From positions 124,001 through 188,000 of the forward strand of contig NZ_FOFS01000009.1 of the NCBI RefSeq assembly GCF_900111015.1: 64,000 nucleotides of DNA, read 5' to 3'. Made by a program: the position numbers and the translations under genes. Shown here one piece after another: positions 17,024 to 27,356 of the stretch (position 1 is the stretch's first letter; each line of letters starts with the position of its first letter). Below the pieces are notes generated by a model that had not been told where the DNA came from, ran no database searches, and saw only the letters and a list, made by a program, of their open reading frames with translations. The stretch is from Solimonas aquatica. Its GTDB lineage: Bacteria; Pseudomonadota; Gammaproteobacteria; Nevskiales; Nevskiaceae.

Positions 17024-18159
17024 AGCGACACGTTTCCCGCTTCACTGCAGCCTGGCTGCTGCTGGCCAGCACGTCACTGCCGGCTTTCGGGCTGCCGGAT
17101 CGCACGCAGATCGATGGCTGGCTGGCCAAGCTCGGCGGCAACGATGACGAAGCGCAGACCCAGCATGGCGTGGACTGGGGCCTGTTGCCGGGACCGTTCT
17201 ACACGCCGGAGACCAATGCCGGTCTGGGCATGGTGCTGGTGGGGCTTTACCGCCCCGATGCGCAGGACAGCAGCGCGCCCTTGTCCTCGCTTTCGCTCAC
17301 CGGCTTCGCCAGCGTCAGCGGCGCCTTCGGCTTCACGCTCGACAACTACAGCTTCTTCGCCGGCGACCGCTGGCGTCTGTTCGTGAACGGCGAAGGACAG
17401 AATCTGCCGACCGAATACTGGGGCATCGGCTACAAGGCCGGCGAGGCTGACCGTTCCTTTGGCTACACCGCGCAGGCCATCGAGCTGCATCCGCAGCTGC
17501 TGCGACGCGTCGCCAATGCCAGCTGGGCGGGCCTGGGCTGGGAGCTGGCCCAGATGCACGCCAGCCGCCTGCAGCACGGCGCTGCCAACCCGATCCTCGA
17601 CACCCGCGAGGGACCGAACGTGTTCTCCTCCGGGGCCAGCCTGCATCTGCTGCACGACACGCGCGACTTCATTCCCAATCCCGCGCGCGGCCAGGTCTGG
17701 AGCCTGGACCTGAGCGAGTACGCGCCCCTGCTGGGCAGCGACACGCACTATCGCGATCTGCGCCTGCACTACGGTCACTACCAGCGCCTGGACGAGCGCG
17801 ACATCCTCGCCTTCGAAGTGCACGGTGAACTCAGCGGCGGCGAGGTGCCCTGGAGCCAGCTGCCCTCGCTGGGCGACACCCAGCGCATGCGCGGCTACTA
17901 CGCCGGCCGCTATCGCGATCACGACGCTCTCAGCACCCAGCTGGAATGGCGACATGAGCTGGTCTGGCGGCACGGCATGACGCTGTGGGCCGGCGCCGGC
18001 ACCCTGGCACCGGAGCCGGATCAACTCGGCCAGCATTGGCTGCCCAGCGCCGGCGCCGGTTATCGCTTCGAATTCAAGCCGCGCATGAACGTGCGCCTGG
18101 ATTACGGCATCGGCCGCGACAGCAGCGGTTTTTACTTCCAGGTGGGCGAAGCGTTCTGA
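17020..18159 (+). CDS. Barrel-only Omp85 (BamA/TamA-like) outer membrane protein
   Basis: A 379-residue outer membrane protein with a signal peptide (AAWLLLASTSLPAFG) and then a transmembrane barrel without any POTRA repeat. Omp85 barrel landmarks are DTRDFIPNPARGQVWSLDL, the loop-6 type MRGYYAGRYRDHDALSTQLEWRHEL, and a C-terminal strand ending in Phe (GFYFQVGEAF), the BAM recognition signal. The start is TTG at 17020 overlapping the bolA stop; no ATG exists before the signal peptide. True BamA and TamA carry five or three POTRA domains, so this is neither. It may be an anchor, channel or secretion pore; the role is unknown. Confidence 0.82.
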   Translation: MKRHVSRFTAAWLLLASTSLPAFGLPDRTQIDGWLAKLGGNDDEAQTQHGVDWGLLPGPFYTPETNAGLGMVLVGLYRPDAQDSSAPLSSLSLTGFASVSGAFGFTLDNYSFFAGDRWRLFVNGEGQNLPTEYWGIGYKAGEADRSFGYTAQAIELHPQLLRRVANASWAGLGWELAQMHASRLQHGAANPILDTREGPNVFSSGASLHLLHDTRDFIPNPARGQVWSLDLSEYAPLLGSDTHYRDLRLHYGHYQRLDERDILAFEVHGELSGGEVPWSQLPSLGDTQRMRGYYAGRYRDHDALSTQLEWRHELVWRHGMTLWAGAGTLAPEPDQLGQHWLPSAGAGYRFEFKPRMNVRLDYGIGRDSSGFYFQVGEAF

Positions 18160-18169
18160 ATTTTTCCAT

Positions 18170-18202
18170 GCGCGGCCCGGTGTGATCGCCACCGGGCCGC
18201 GC
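18170..18202. terminator. Strong stem-loop between convergent genes
   Basis: A perfect 13-bp inverted repeat GCGCGGCCCGGTG/CACCGGGCCGCGC with a 7-base loop lies between the convergent Omp85 and barrel-SH3 genes. Neither side has a T-run, so intrinsic termination is doubtful; it may act with Rho or protect 3' ends. Confidence 0.5.
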
Positions 18203-18230
18203 GCGCCTCATCGCTTGAGTCTTAGATGAT

Positions 18231-19142
18231 TCAGCGGGACAGCGCCTGCGCCGGCACCCAGCCGCTGTGACCGGCGCCGTCCACCACGTAATACCAGCTG
18301 CCCTCGTTATTGCTCAGCGGGCGACTGGCCTGCACCGCGCTGCCGGCGGGCAGGACCAGCTGCGTCTGGCTGGCCGCGCGCGGCTGCACCTTGAGCGGCG
18401 TGTCGGCGGCAAGAGACTGCCCGGCGGCGCTGGGCGCTGCGATGGGCGCACTCGGCACCGACGGCGCCGCCGCGGGGACCGGAGACGGTGCAGCCGGAGG
18501 GGCTTGCACCGGCGGCGCGGCAATTGCACCGCTGCCGGCAGGCGGCGGGGGGCTGTAAGCCGTGGCCGCACGGCGCGCACCCGGCTCCTGGCCGAATTCA
18601 AAGACCACGCCCAGGCTGAGCAGGCCGATGGACTTGTCCCCGACCAGATCCTTACCACCAATCAAGCTTTCATACTCCGCGCGCAGACCAAACCATTCGG
18701 CAGGCTTCCACTGCAGGCCGATACCCACCGACGCACCATTGGAGGTTTCTTCGGCATCTCCCCCGTAAATGGTTTGCGCGAACTTGTCCTCGATCCTGGC
18801 TTTGCCGCTGAAGAAGGAAGCCCTGAGCCAGACCCCGGAACCCAGCGGACTCAATTCCGCGAAATAGCCGGCGCCTACGGTGTAGCCCTTGAAGCCCATT
18901 CGCACCTGATCAAGCCCCTGGATGTCTGCCTTGCCGGCATCCAGATAGCTGGCCTCGACAAAAATCGGCGCGGGCGAGAAGCGATAACCCGCGAACACCT
19001 TGCCGCCGAAGGTGCCATCCACATCGCTGTACTGGGGGCGCTCCACATAAGCGCCCGCTGCGCCCACATAAGCCCCTGCAGCCCAGGCCCAGGCCGGACA
19101 GCAGCCAAGCACTGCCGCGGCAATCGCCGTTCTGATTCTCAT
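18231..19142 (-). CDS. Outer membrane beta-barrel protein fused to a C-terminal SH3 domain
   Basis: A 303-residue protein with signal peptide MRIRTAIAAAVLGCCPAWAWA. Residues about 22-185 form an OmpA/OmpW-type small barrel with alternating aromatic strands (GAYVGAAGAYVERPQYSD, FVEASYLDAGKADIQG, GASVGIGLQWKPAEWFGLRAEYESLIG, SLGVVFEFG). A roughly 60-residue Pro/Ala-rich linker follows. The last 65 residues form a bacterial SH3 domain (TPLKVQPRAASQTQLVLPAGSAVQASRPLSNNEGSWYYVV ... GWVPAQAL). The layout suggests a barrel in the outer membrane with a periplasmic peptidoglycan- or peptide-binding arm. Start is ATG at 19142 with GGGGATCC upstream. Confidence 0.8.
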   Translation of the reverse strand: MRIRTAIAAAVLGCCPAWAWAAGAYVGAAGAYVERPQYSDVDGTFGGKVFAGYRFSPAPIFVEASYLDAGKADIQGLDQVRMGFKGYTVGAGYFAELSPLGSGVWLRASFFSGKARIEDKFAQTIYGGDAEETSNGASVGIGLQWKPAEWFGLRAEYESLIGGKDLVGDKSIGLLSLGVVFEFGQEPGARRAATAYSPPPPAGSGAIAAPPVQAPPAAPSPVPAAAPSVPSAPIAAPSAAGQSLAADTPLKVQPRAASQTQLVLPAGSAVQASRPLSNNEGSWYYVVDGAGHSGWVPAQALSR

Positions 19143-19304
19143 CGGATCCCCATTTTTGGATTTGAACTTGCTGTTGTGGCGCGCCCTCAACCGCCCCCTG
19201 GGCCACCACAGTCAGCATGCTAGCGCAGATATCGCGCGCCGCAGACGAGTCCGGCAGGAACCACTGCCGGCTCTGCGATGCAGTTCACTGCCGATGCGAA
19301 AACT

Positions 19305-20453
19305 TCAGGATTTGCCCGCCTCGCCTGCCACTGCCGCATCGCGCCTGGGCGCCGGCAGCGTCACGCCCTCGCGGCGCAGGACTTCCTCGATGGCGAAACG
19401 CAGCTCGCTGGCCACCGCGCCCTTGATGCCGCCGTCGAACAGCACGGCGCCGAGCTCGAATTGCAGACCCGTGGCATTGATGTCGATCAGCTGCACCGCA
19501 GGGCCGGAGACGCCGGGCACGCGCTTGTCGCCGATCACCGCCTCGTGCCCACGCAGCACGTCCAGCAGCAGCGCCTGCACCTTGCGGGCATCGTTGCCGT
19601 GCGCGACGGTGAGCGTGAAGCTGAGCTTGCCCAGCCGGCTGCGCAGATCGCGGTTGCGCACGTGATTGGAGAGCAGATCGGAATTGGGCACGATCACGGT
19701 TTCGAACTCGCCGGTCTCGATCTCGGTGGCGCGGATGCGGATCTTGCGCACCACGCCCTGCGTCGCGCCCACCTGAATCGTGTCGCCGCTGCGGATCGGC
19801 CGCTCGAACAGAAGAATCAGGCCCGAGACGAAATTGCTGACGATGTTCTGCAGGCCGAAACCAATGCCCACCGACAGCGCGCCGGCGACGATGGCCAGCT
19901 TGCTCAGGTCCACACCCGCCGTGGACAAGCCCACCACCACCGCCATCACGAAGGTGACGTAACCGAACAGCGTGGCCACCGCATCGCGGGTGCTGGCCTC
20001 GATGCCGGCGCGCACCAGCCAGTCGCGTTCCAGGCGCCGCGTCAGCCAGCGCGTGAGCGTGAACAGCACGGCGAACAGGGTGACGCCGATCAGGAGCTTG
20101 CCCAGCACCAGCCGCACGCCGCCGATCGGCACGCCGGTGGAGAACAGCGCGCGGCCCAGGCGCTCGCCCTCGTCGTGCAGACCCCAGATATGCAGCACCA
20201 GATAAACCGCGGCGGTCCATAGCAGGAAATTGAAAGCCACCAGCAGCCACAGCAGCTCGCTCAGGCGCTTGCCGGCAGCCACGCCCAGGGCAGCACGCAG
20301 GCGCTGCTGCCAGGCGTAGCGGCCATCATTGAGTGTGCGGCGCAGGATCTGCAGCGCCCAGGTCGCCAGCGCGGTGAGCACCACCGTGGCCGCCGTCCAT
20401 AGCAGCGGCTGCTGCCCCAGATAGACCAGCACCGGACTGTCGGCACGCAACAT
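19305..20453 (-). CDS. MscS-family mechanosensitive ion channel
   Basis: A 382-residue channel with an N-terminal membrane extension of two or three helices, then the MscS core. The pore helix and beta domain are clear: LSKLAIVAGALSVGIGFGLQNIVSNFVSGLILLFERPIRSGDTIQVGATQGVVRKIRIRATEIETGEFETVIVPNSDLLS. The Gly/Ala pattern of TM3 and the FERPIRSGD motif are diagnostic. It opens in the inner membrane under hypo-osmotic stress. The gene starts three bases after ligA ends, so it is probably the last gene of smc-zipA-ligA-mscS. It is longer than E. coli MscS (286 residues) and resembles the YbdG/YkuT-type subgroups. Confidence 0.92.
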   Translation of the reverse strand: MLRADSPVLVYLGQQPLLWTAATVVLTALATWALQILRRTLNDGRYAWQQRLRAALGVAAGKRLSELLWLLVAFNFLLWTAAVYLVLHIWGLHDEGERLGRALFSTGVPIGGVRLVLGKLLIGVTLFAVLFTLTRWLTRRLERDWLVRAGIEASTRDAVATLFGYVTFVMAVVVGLSTAGVDLSKLAIVAGALSVGIGFGLQNIVSNFVSGLILLFERPIRSGDTIQVGATQGVVRKIRIRATEIETGEFETVIVPNSDLLSNHVRNRDLRSRLGKLSFTLTVAHGNDARKVQALLLDVLRGHEAVIGDKRVPGVSGPAVQLIDINATGLQFELGAVLFDGGIKGAVASELRFAIEEVLRREGVTLPAPRRDAAVAGEAGKS

Positions 20454-20456
20454 GTC

Positions 20457-22520
<2,064 letters not shown>

Positions 22521-23243
22521 TCAGCCCAGGCCGTTGCGCTTGGCCCAGGCCTCGACTTCGGCGGCCAGCACGCGCTGCGCGTCGGCGGTGAAGACCTGCT
22601 TGCCGGCATCGAAGACTTCGGCATTGAGCGCCTGCGCCAGCGCGCGCGCGGTGTCGGCCATGTCCTGCAGCACCTTGCGCGGCGCGACGCTGGTCGGCAG
22701 CAGCGCGAACACCGAGAGGCCCCGCGTGGAGAAACCGGCCTGCTCGGCCGGGTCCAGGGTGCCGGGCTTGATCAGGCTGGCCACCGAGAACACCACCTGC
22801 TCGCCATCGAGACGGTGATAGATCTTGCGCTCGCCGTACTGCAGGCCCTGCGCGACCAGCGCCGCATGCAGCTGCACGCCGGGAATCGGCGCGCCGCTGC
22901 GCTCGGCGATCAGCAGGGTGAGAATTTTCTCTTCGATGACTTTCTTGGGCGCATCAAGCGTGGGCTCGCTGCGCTGCGGGGCCTGCGCGGCCTCGCTCTG
23001 GCCGAGTTCGGGCGCGGTGCGCTTGCGCGGACGGCCGACGCCGAACTCATCGAACTCGCTCTTGCTCTTGCTCTCGAACAGGTCGGCCTGATCCTGGGCC
23101 GGCAGTTTCACCGCAGGCCGGCCGCCCGAAGCGCCCGGCGGCGCCCAGTCCTTGGGCAGACGGTTACCGCTGCGGCTGGTGAGATAGATGGCCACCACCG
23201 CCGCCGCGCCCAACACCAGCAGCGCCCATTGCAACGCGCTCAT
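22521..23243 (-). CDS. zipA: Cell division protein ZipA
   Basis: A 240-residue bitopic membrane protein that tethers FtsZ to the inner membrane at the division site. The N-terminal anchor is MSALQWALLVLGAAAVVAIYL, followed by a short charged and proline-containing linker and the C-terminal FtsZ-binding domain (KILTLLIAERSGAPIPGVQLHAALVAQGLQYGERKIYHRLDGEQVVFSVASLIKPGTLDP ... FSTRGLSVFALLP). The linker is short compared with the E. coli protein (328 residues). The start overlaps the smc stop by ATGA. Confidence 0.95.
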   Translation of the reverse strand: MSALQWALLVLGAAAVVAIYLTSRSGNRLPKDWAPPGASGGRPAVKLPAQDQADLFESKSKSEFDEFGVGRPRKRTAPELGQSEAAQAPQRSEPTLDAPKKVIEEKILTLLIAERSGAPIPGVQLHAALVAQGLQYGERKIYHRLDGEQVVFSVASLIKPGTLDPAEQAGFSTRGLSVFALLPTSVAPRKVLQDMADTARALAQALNAEVFDAGKQVFTADAQRVLAAEVEAWAKRNGLG

Positions 23244-26200
23244 GTCTTGTTCTCGCCCTGAGTCGTCATTTCCACGGCCTGTGCAATATCCACACTGACC
23301 ATCCGCGACACGCCCGGTTCCTGCATGGTCACGCCGTGCAGCTGGCTGGCCAGTTCCATGGTGATTTTGTTGTGCGTGATGATAATGAACTGTACGTTCT
23401 GCGACATCTCGCGCACCACCTCGCAGAAGCGCCCGACGTTGGCATCGTCCAGCGGCGCGTCCACCTCGTCCATCAGGCAGAAGGGCGCGGGATTGAGCTG
23501 GAACAGGGCCAGCAGCAGTGCCGCCGCGGTCATCGCCTTCTCACCGCCCGAGAGCAGGTGGATGGTGGAATTGCGCTTGCCGGGCGGACGCGCCATCACC
23601 CGCACGCCGGTCTCCAGCAGGTTTTCGTCGGTGAGTTCCAGATAGGCCTCGCCGCCGCCGAACAGCTTGGGGAAGCGGTCGCGGAACACCGCGTCCACCT
23701 TGTCGAAGGTCTGGCGGAACAGCTCCTTGGTTTCGGCGTCGATCTTGCGGATCGCCTCTTCCAGGGTCTCCAGCGCGCCGTGCAGGTCGGCGTGCTGATC
23801 GCCCAGGTACTTCTCGCGAACCTGCGCTTCTTCCAGTTCCTGGATGGCAGCCAGATTGATGGCACCCAGGCGCTCGATGCGGCGCAGGATCGAAGCCAGC
23901 TTTTCCTCCCAGTCCGCCAGCACCGCGTCCTCGGCGAGATTGGCGAACAAGGCCTCGCGCTCGAAGCCGGTTTCGGCGATCTGCTCGTCCAGGCTTTCGC
24001 GATGCGCGCGCAGGCTTTCGAATTCCAGACGCGCCTGCTGCAGTTTCTCCAGGGCCGCGTCCTTGCGCTGCTCGGCGGCGTGCGCGGCATCGATGGTGGC
24101 CCGCAGCGCCTGTTCGACGGCTTCGCTGGCCTCGCGCAGCGCGCGCAGACCTTCGCGCGCCAGCGTCACCTGCGCGCGGGCTTCCTCCACCTTCTGCGCC
24201 TGATCCACCAGCGGCGCGTCCAGCTCGGCGGCCTTTTCCTGCTCGGCGTTCTGGCGTTCCAGCAGGTTCTCGCGGTTCACCGCCAGATCCTGCAGCGACT
24301 GCTCCAGGGCCGCCTGCGCGCTGCGGCGGCTGGCGTGATTGACCTGCAGCTGACTGCGCGCCTGCTGCGCCTGCTGCAGGCCCAGGCGTGCGCGGCCGAC
24401 CAGATCGCGCTTGCGCTGCAGGCTCTGCTGCATATCGGCGCGGCGCTGACGCAGCTCGGCGGCGATCTGCTCCAGTGACAGCAGGCGCGTGCGCGATTCT
24501 TCCAGCTCTTGCGCCTGCTGCTCGCGGGCGATGCGCAGGGATTCGATGTCCTGGGCAAGATTGTTGGCGCGGGACTGGGTCTGCTCCAGGCGCACGGCCT
24601 GGGCCTGACGGAAGGCCAGCTTCTGCGCCTGACGATGGCGCAGCTGATCGAACTTGGAGGACAGCTCGCGGCGTTCCTGCTCCATGGCCTGGGTACGGCC
24701 GCGCAGCTCGCCGAGCACGCGCTCGCGCTCCAGCACCTCGGCCTGCTGCTGCTCGACCTGCAGCTTGAGCTGCTTGAGCAGCTGGCCACGTGCAATCACG
24801 CCGCCCTGATCGCTGCCCTGGCGCGGATAACGCAGCCAGTGCCTGCCGCGCCAGTAGCCCTGTGCGGTGATCACCGACTCGCCTTCGTTCAGGCTCGCCG
24901 CCAGACGATCGGCCTCGGCGGTATCGGCAGCGGTGTGGATGCCCGAAAGCCAGTCCAGCACCGCGCGCGGACCGCTGAGCTTGGCGGCCAGGCCGCGGCC
25001 GCCCTGCGCCTGCTGCTCGTCCAGCAGCGCGATGCCGGCCTTGGGGATGTTGCCGATGCGCGCCGCGCGCTCGTCCAGGGCGCTGACCAGCGGTGCCTGC
25101 AGCAGACCTTCCAGCACCTGCTCCACGGCCGCTTCCCAGCCGCTTTCCACCTGCAGCGCCGAAGCCAGACGCGGCGCCTCGGCCAGCTGCTGCTCGCGCA
25201 GCCATTGATTGAGTTCGGCGTCGTCCTGACGCAGCGCCGCCTGCTGCAGGGTTTCCAGCGAGGCCATGCGGCCGCGCGCGGACTGCAGCGACTGCCGCGT
25301 CTCGTGCAGCGCGGTGTCGGCGGCGGTGCGCTGATCGCGCAGCTGCGTGAGTTCCTGATCCATGGCCTGCAGGCGCTCTTCGGCGCTGGCCAGTTCCAGC
25401 GTCAGGCCTTCCAGCTCCAGATCGGCTTCCTGCAGGCTGGCCTGGATCGGCGCGAGATTGAGCGCCGCATACTCGCCTTCCAGACGCTTGAGGCGCTCCT
25501 CGGCCTGGAAGCGCGCGCGTTCCAGCTGCTGCACGCGCACGCGCTCGGCCTCGGTCTGGGTCAGCGGCGTTTCGGCGTCCTGCACGAAGCCGTCCCAGCG
25601 CCGCTGCTCGGCCTGGGCATCATCCTCGGCCTCGATCAGCGCCGACTGCGCGGCTTCTTCCTGCTCGCTGGCGGTCTGCACCTGCTGTTCCAGCTCGGCG
25701 AGCTGGCGTGTGGCCTCGATCAGGCGCTGCTGCTCGCGCTGCTCGCGCGCCTGCAGCTCGGCGAGCTGGCGCGCGATCTGATCCAGCTCGCGGACTTTCA
25801 GCTGCCGGAGTTCGCGGGCGTGCTGCAGGCCTTGCTCCTGACGCGCCAGCACGGCCTCGGTCTCGTAGACCTTGCCCTGCTCCTCATTGAGCTTCTGCGC
25901 CTGCACGCGCTGCTCGATCTCGGCGGCGACGCGGGCATTGCCGGTTTCGCTCACCGCGCGCCGCGCCGTTTCCAGCTCGGCTTCCAGCTCGACGATGCTG
26001 CTTTCGTGGCTGCGGCTCTGGGTTTCGAACTGGCGCACCTTCAGCGCCAGGATCTCCGCGCGCAGCTGGCGCTCCTGGCCCTTGAAGTCCTTGTACTTCT
26101 CGGCATTGGCGGCCTGCTTGGCCAGCACTTCCAGACGCTGCTGGATCTCCGAACGCAGATCGTTCAGGCGCGACAGGTTCTCGCGGGTCTGCTTGATGCG

Positions 26201-26749
26201 CGACTCGGTCTCGCGGCGACGGTCCTTGTACTTGGAAATGCCGGCGGCCTCTTCCAGCCACTGGCGCAGCTCCTCGGGCTTGGCCTCGATCATGCGCGAG
26301 ACCATGCCCTGCTCGATGATCGCGTACTGGTTCTTGCCGCCCAGGCCGGTGCCGAGGAACAAGTCCGTGACATCGCGCTTCAGGCACTTGCGGCTGTTGA
26401 GGTAGTACTGCGAGTTGCCGTCGCGGGTCAGCTCGCGGCGCACCGAGATTTCCGCGTACGCGGCAAACGGGCCGGTGATCTGGCCGTCGGAGTTGTCGAA
26501 CAGCAGCTCCACGGAAGCGCGACCCACCGGCTTGCGGGTCTTGGAGCCGTTGAAGATCACGTCCTCCATATCGGCCGAACGCAGGTTCTTCATGCTGGTT
26601 TCGCCCAGCACCCAGCGTACCGCGTCGATGATGTTGGACTTGCCGCAGCCATTGGGGCCGACGATGCCGGTGAGATTGGTCGGCAGCGGCAGATGACTGG
26701 GGTCCACAAAGGACTTGAAGCCGGCGAGTTTGATTCCGGACAGGCGCAT
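23240..26749 (-). CDS. smc: Chromosome partition protein SMC
   Basis: A 1169-residue condensin ATPase. The N-terminal head has Walker A GPNGCGKSNIIDAVRWVLGE. Two long coiled coils flank a hinge around residues 520-640 (LEGLLQAPLVSALDERAARIGNIPKAGIALL). The C-terminal head has the signature LSGGEKAMTAAALLLALF and Walker B FCLMDEVDAPLDDANVGRF. It works with ScpA and ScpB, which are encoded at 11801-13455. It is first in smc-zipA-ligA-mscS and divergent from queF across 153 bases. Confidence 0.98.
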   Translation of the reverse strand: MRLSGIKLAGFKSFVDPSHLPLPTNLTGIVGPNGCGKSNIIDAVRWVLGETSMKNLRSADMEDVIFNGSKTRKPVGRASVELLFDNSDGQITGPFAAYAEISVRRELTRDGNSQYYLNSRKCLKRDVTDLFLGTGLGGKNQYAIIEQGMVSRMIEAKPEELRQWLEEAAGISKYKDRRRETESRIKQTRENLSRLNDLRSEIQQRLEVLAKQAANAEKYKDFKGQERQLRAEILALKVRQFETQSRSHESSIVELEAELETARRAVSETGNARVAAEIEQRVQAQKLNEEQGKVYETEAVLARQEQGLQHARELRQLKVRELDQIARQLAELQAREQREQQRLIEATRQLAELEQQVQTASEQEEAAQSALIEAEDDAQAEQRRWDGFVQDAETPLTQTEAERVRVQQLERARFQAEERLKRLEGEYAALNLAPIQASLQEADLELEGLTLELASAEERLQAMDQELTQLRDQRTAADTALHETRQSLQSARGRMASLETLQQAALRQDDAELNQWLREQQLAEAPRLASALQVESGWEAAVEQVLEGLLQAPLVSALDERAARIGNIPKAGIALLDEQQAQGGRGLAAKLSGPRAVLDWLSGIHTAADTAEADRLAASLNEGESVITAQGYWRGRHWLRYPRQGSDQGGVIARGQLLKQLKLQVEQQQAEVLERERVLGELRGRTQAMEQERRELSSKFDQLRHRQAQKLAFRQAQAVRLEQTQSRANNLAQDIESLRIAREQQAQELEESRTRLLSLEQIAAELRQRRADMQQSLQRKRDLVGRARLGLQQAQQARSQLQVNHASRRSAQAALEQSLQDLAVNRENLLERQNAEQEKAAELDAPLVDQAQKVEEARAQVTLAREGLRALREASEAVEQALRATIDAAHAAEQRKDAALEKLQQARLEFESLRAHRESLDEQIAETGFEREALFANLAEDAVLADWEEKLASILRRIERLGAINLAAIQELEEAQVREKYLGDQHADLHGALETLEEAIRKIDAETKELFRQTFDKVDAVFRDRFPKLFGGGEAYLELTDENLLETGVRVMARPPGKRNSTIHLLSGGEKAMTAAALLLALFQLNPAPFCLMDEVDAPLDDANVGRFCEVVREMSQNVQFIIITHNKITMELASQLHGVTMQEPGVSRMVSVDIAQAVEMTTQGENKT

Positions 26750-26902
26750 GGACGGTGTGCGTGGCTCTCCGGCGCTGAGCTAAGGCCGGCTTGTTCAAAT
26801 TTGTGAAGCGCGAAGTGTACTGGATTGCAGCCGGCGCGCGGCATGGCCGGACCGGGCGACGCCCACGGCATGGCAAAATAGGCAAAACCCTAGGAACGCC
26901 TC

Positions 26903-27328
26903 ATGTCCACGCAGCCCAGCAAGAACCTGGAAACCTTCCCCAATCCGAACCCGGACCGCGATTACGTGATCCGCATGCGCATGCCGGAGTTCACCTGCCT
27001 GTGCCCGAAGACCGGCCAGCCGGACTTCGCCACGCTCTACCTGGAGTACGTGCCGGAAGCACTGTGCGTGGAGCTCAAGTCCCTGAAGCTGTACCTGTGG
27101 AGCTTCCGCAACGAAGGCGCCTTCCACGAGGCGGTGACCAACCGCATCCTGGGCGATCTGGCCGGCCTGATCAGCCCGCGCTTCATGCGCCTGACCGCCG
27201 ACTGGTATGTGCGCGGCGGCATCTACACCCATGTGGTCAGCGAGCACCGCGCGCCGGGCTGGCAGCCGAAGTTCGATCCGCCCGTGGTGCTGCCGCCGGC
27301 GCGCTGGGAAGGCTTCCAGGGGCACTGA
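26903..27328 (+). CDS. queF: NADPH-dependent 7-cyano-7-deazaguanine reductase QueF
   Basis: A 141-residue T-fold enzyme reducing the nitrile of preQ0 to preQ1 in queuosine synthesis. The active-site cysteine is Cys34 in [15 protein letters not shown] and the acid Asp41 follows. The substrate-binding stretch [20 protein letters not shown] is intact. It is the short, single-domain (type I, Bacillus-like) form rather than the fused form of E. coli. Start is ATG at 26903. GluQRS, which modifies queuosine on tRNA-Asp, is encoded 3 kb away at 29978-30907, so the two act in the same tRNA modification pathway. Confidence 0.96.
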   Translation: MSTQPSKNLETFPNPNPDRDYVIRMRMPEFTCLCPKTGQPDFATLYLEYVPEALCVELKSLKLYLWSFRNEGAFHEAVTNRILGDLAGLISPRFMRLTADWYVRGGIYTHVVSEHRAPGWQPKFDPPVVLPPARWEGFQGH

Positions 27329-27356
27329 CCGCGTCGACCGACGCCCGGGCGCCGGA

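Noticed and set aside
26750-26902. preQ1 riboswitch upstream of queF
   Set aside because: The leader contains AAAACCCTAGG and a small AGGC/GCCT pairing, but not the preQ1-I hairpin with the A-rich CUA tail at the right distance. No riboswitch is supported.
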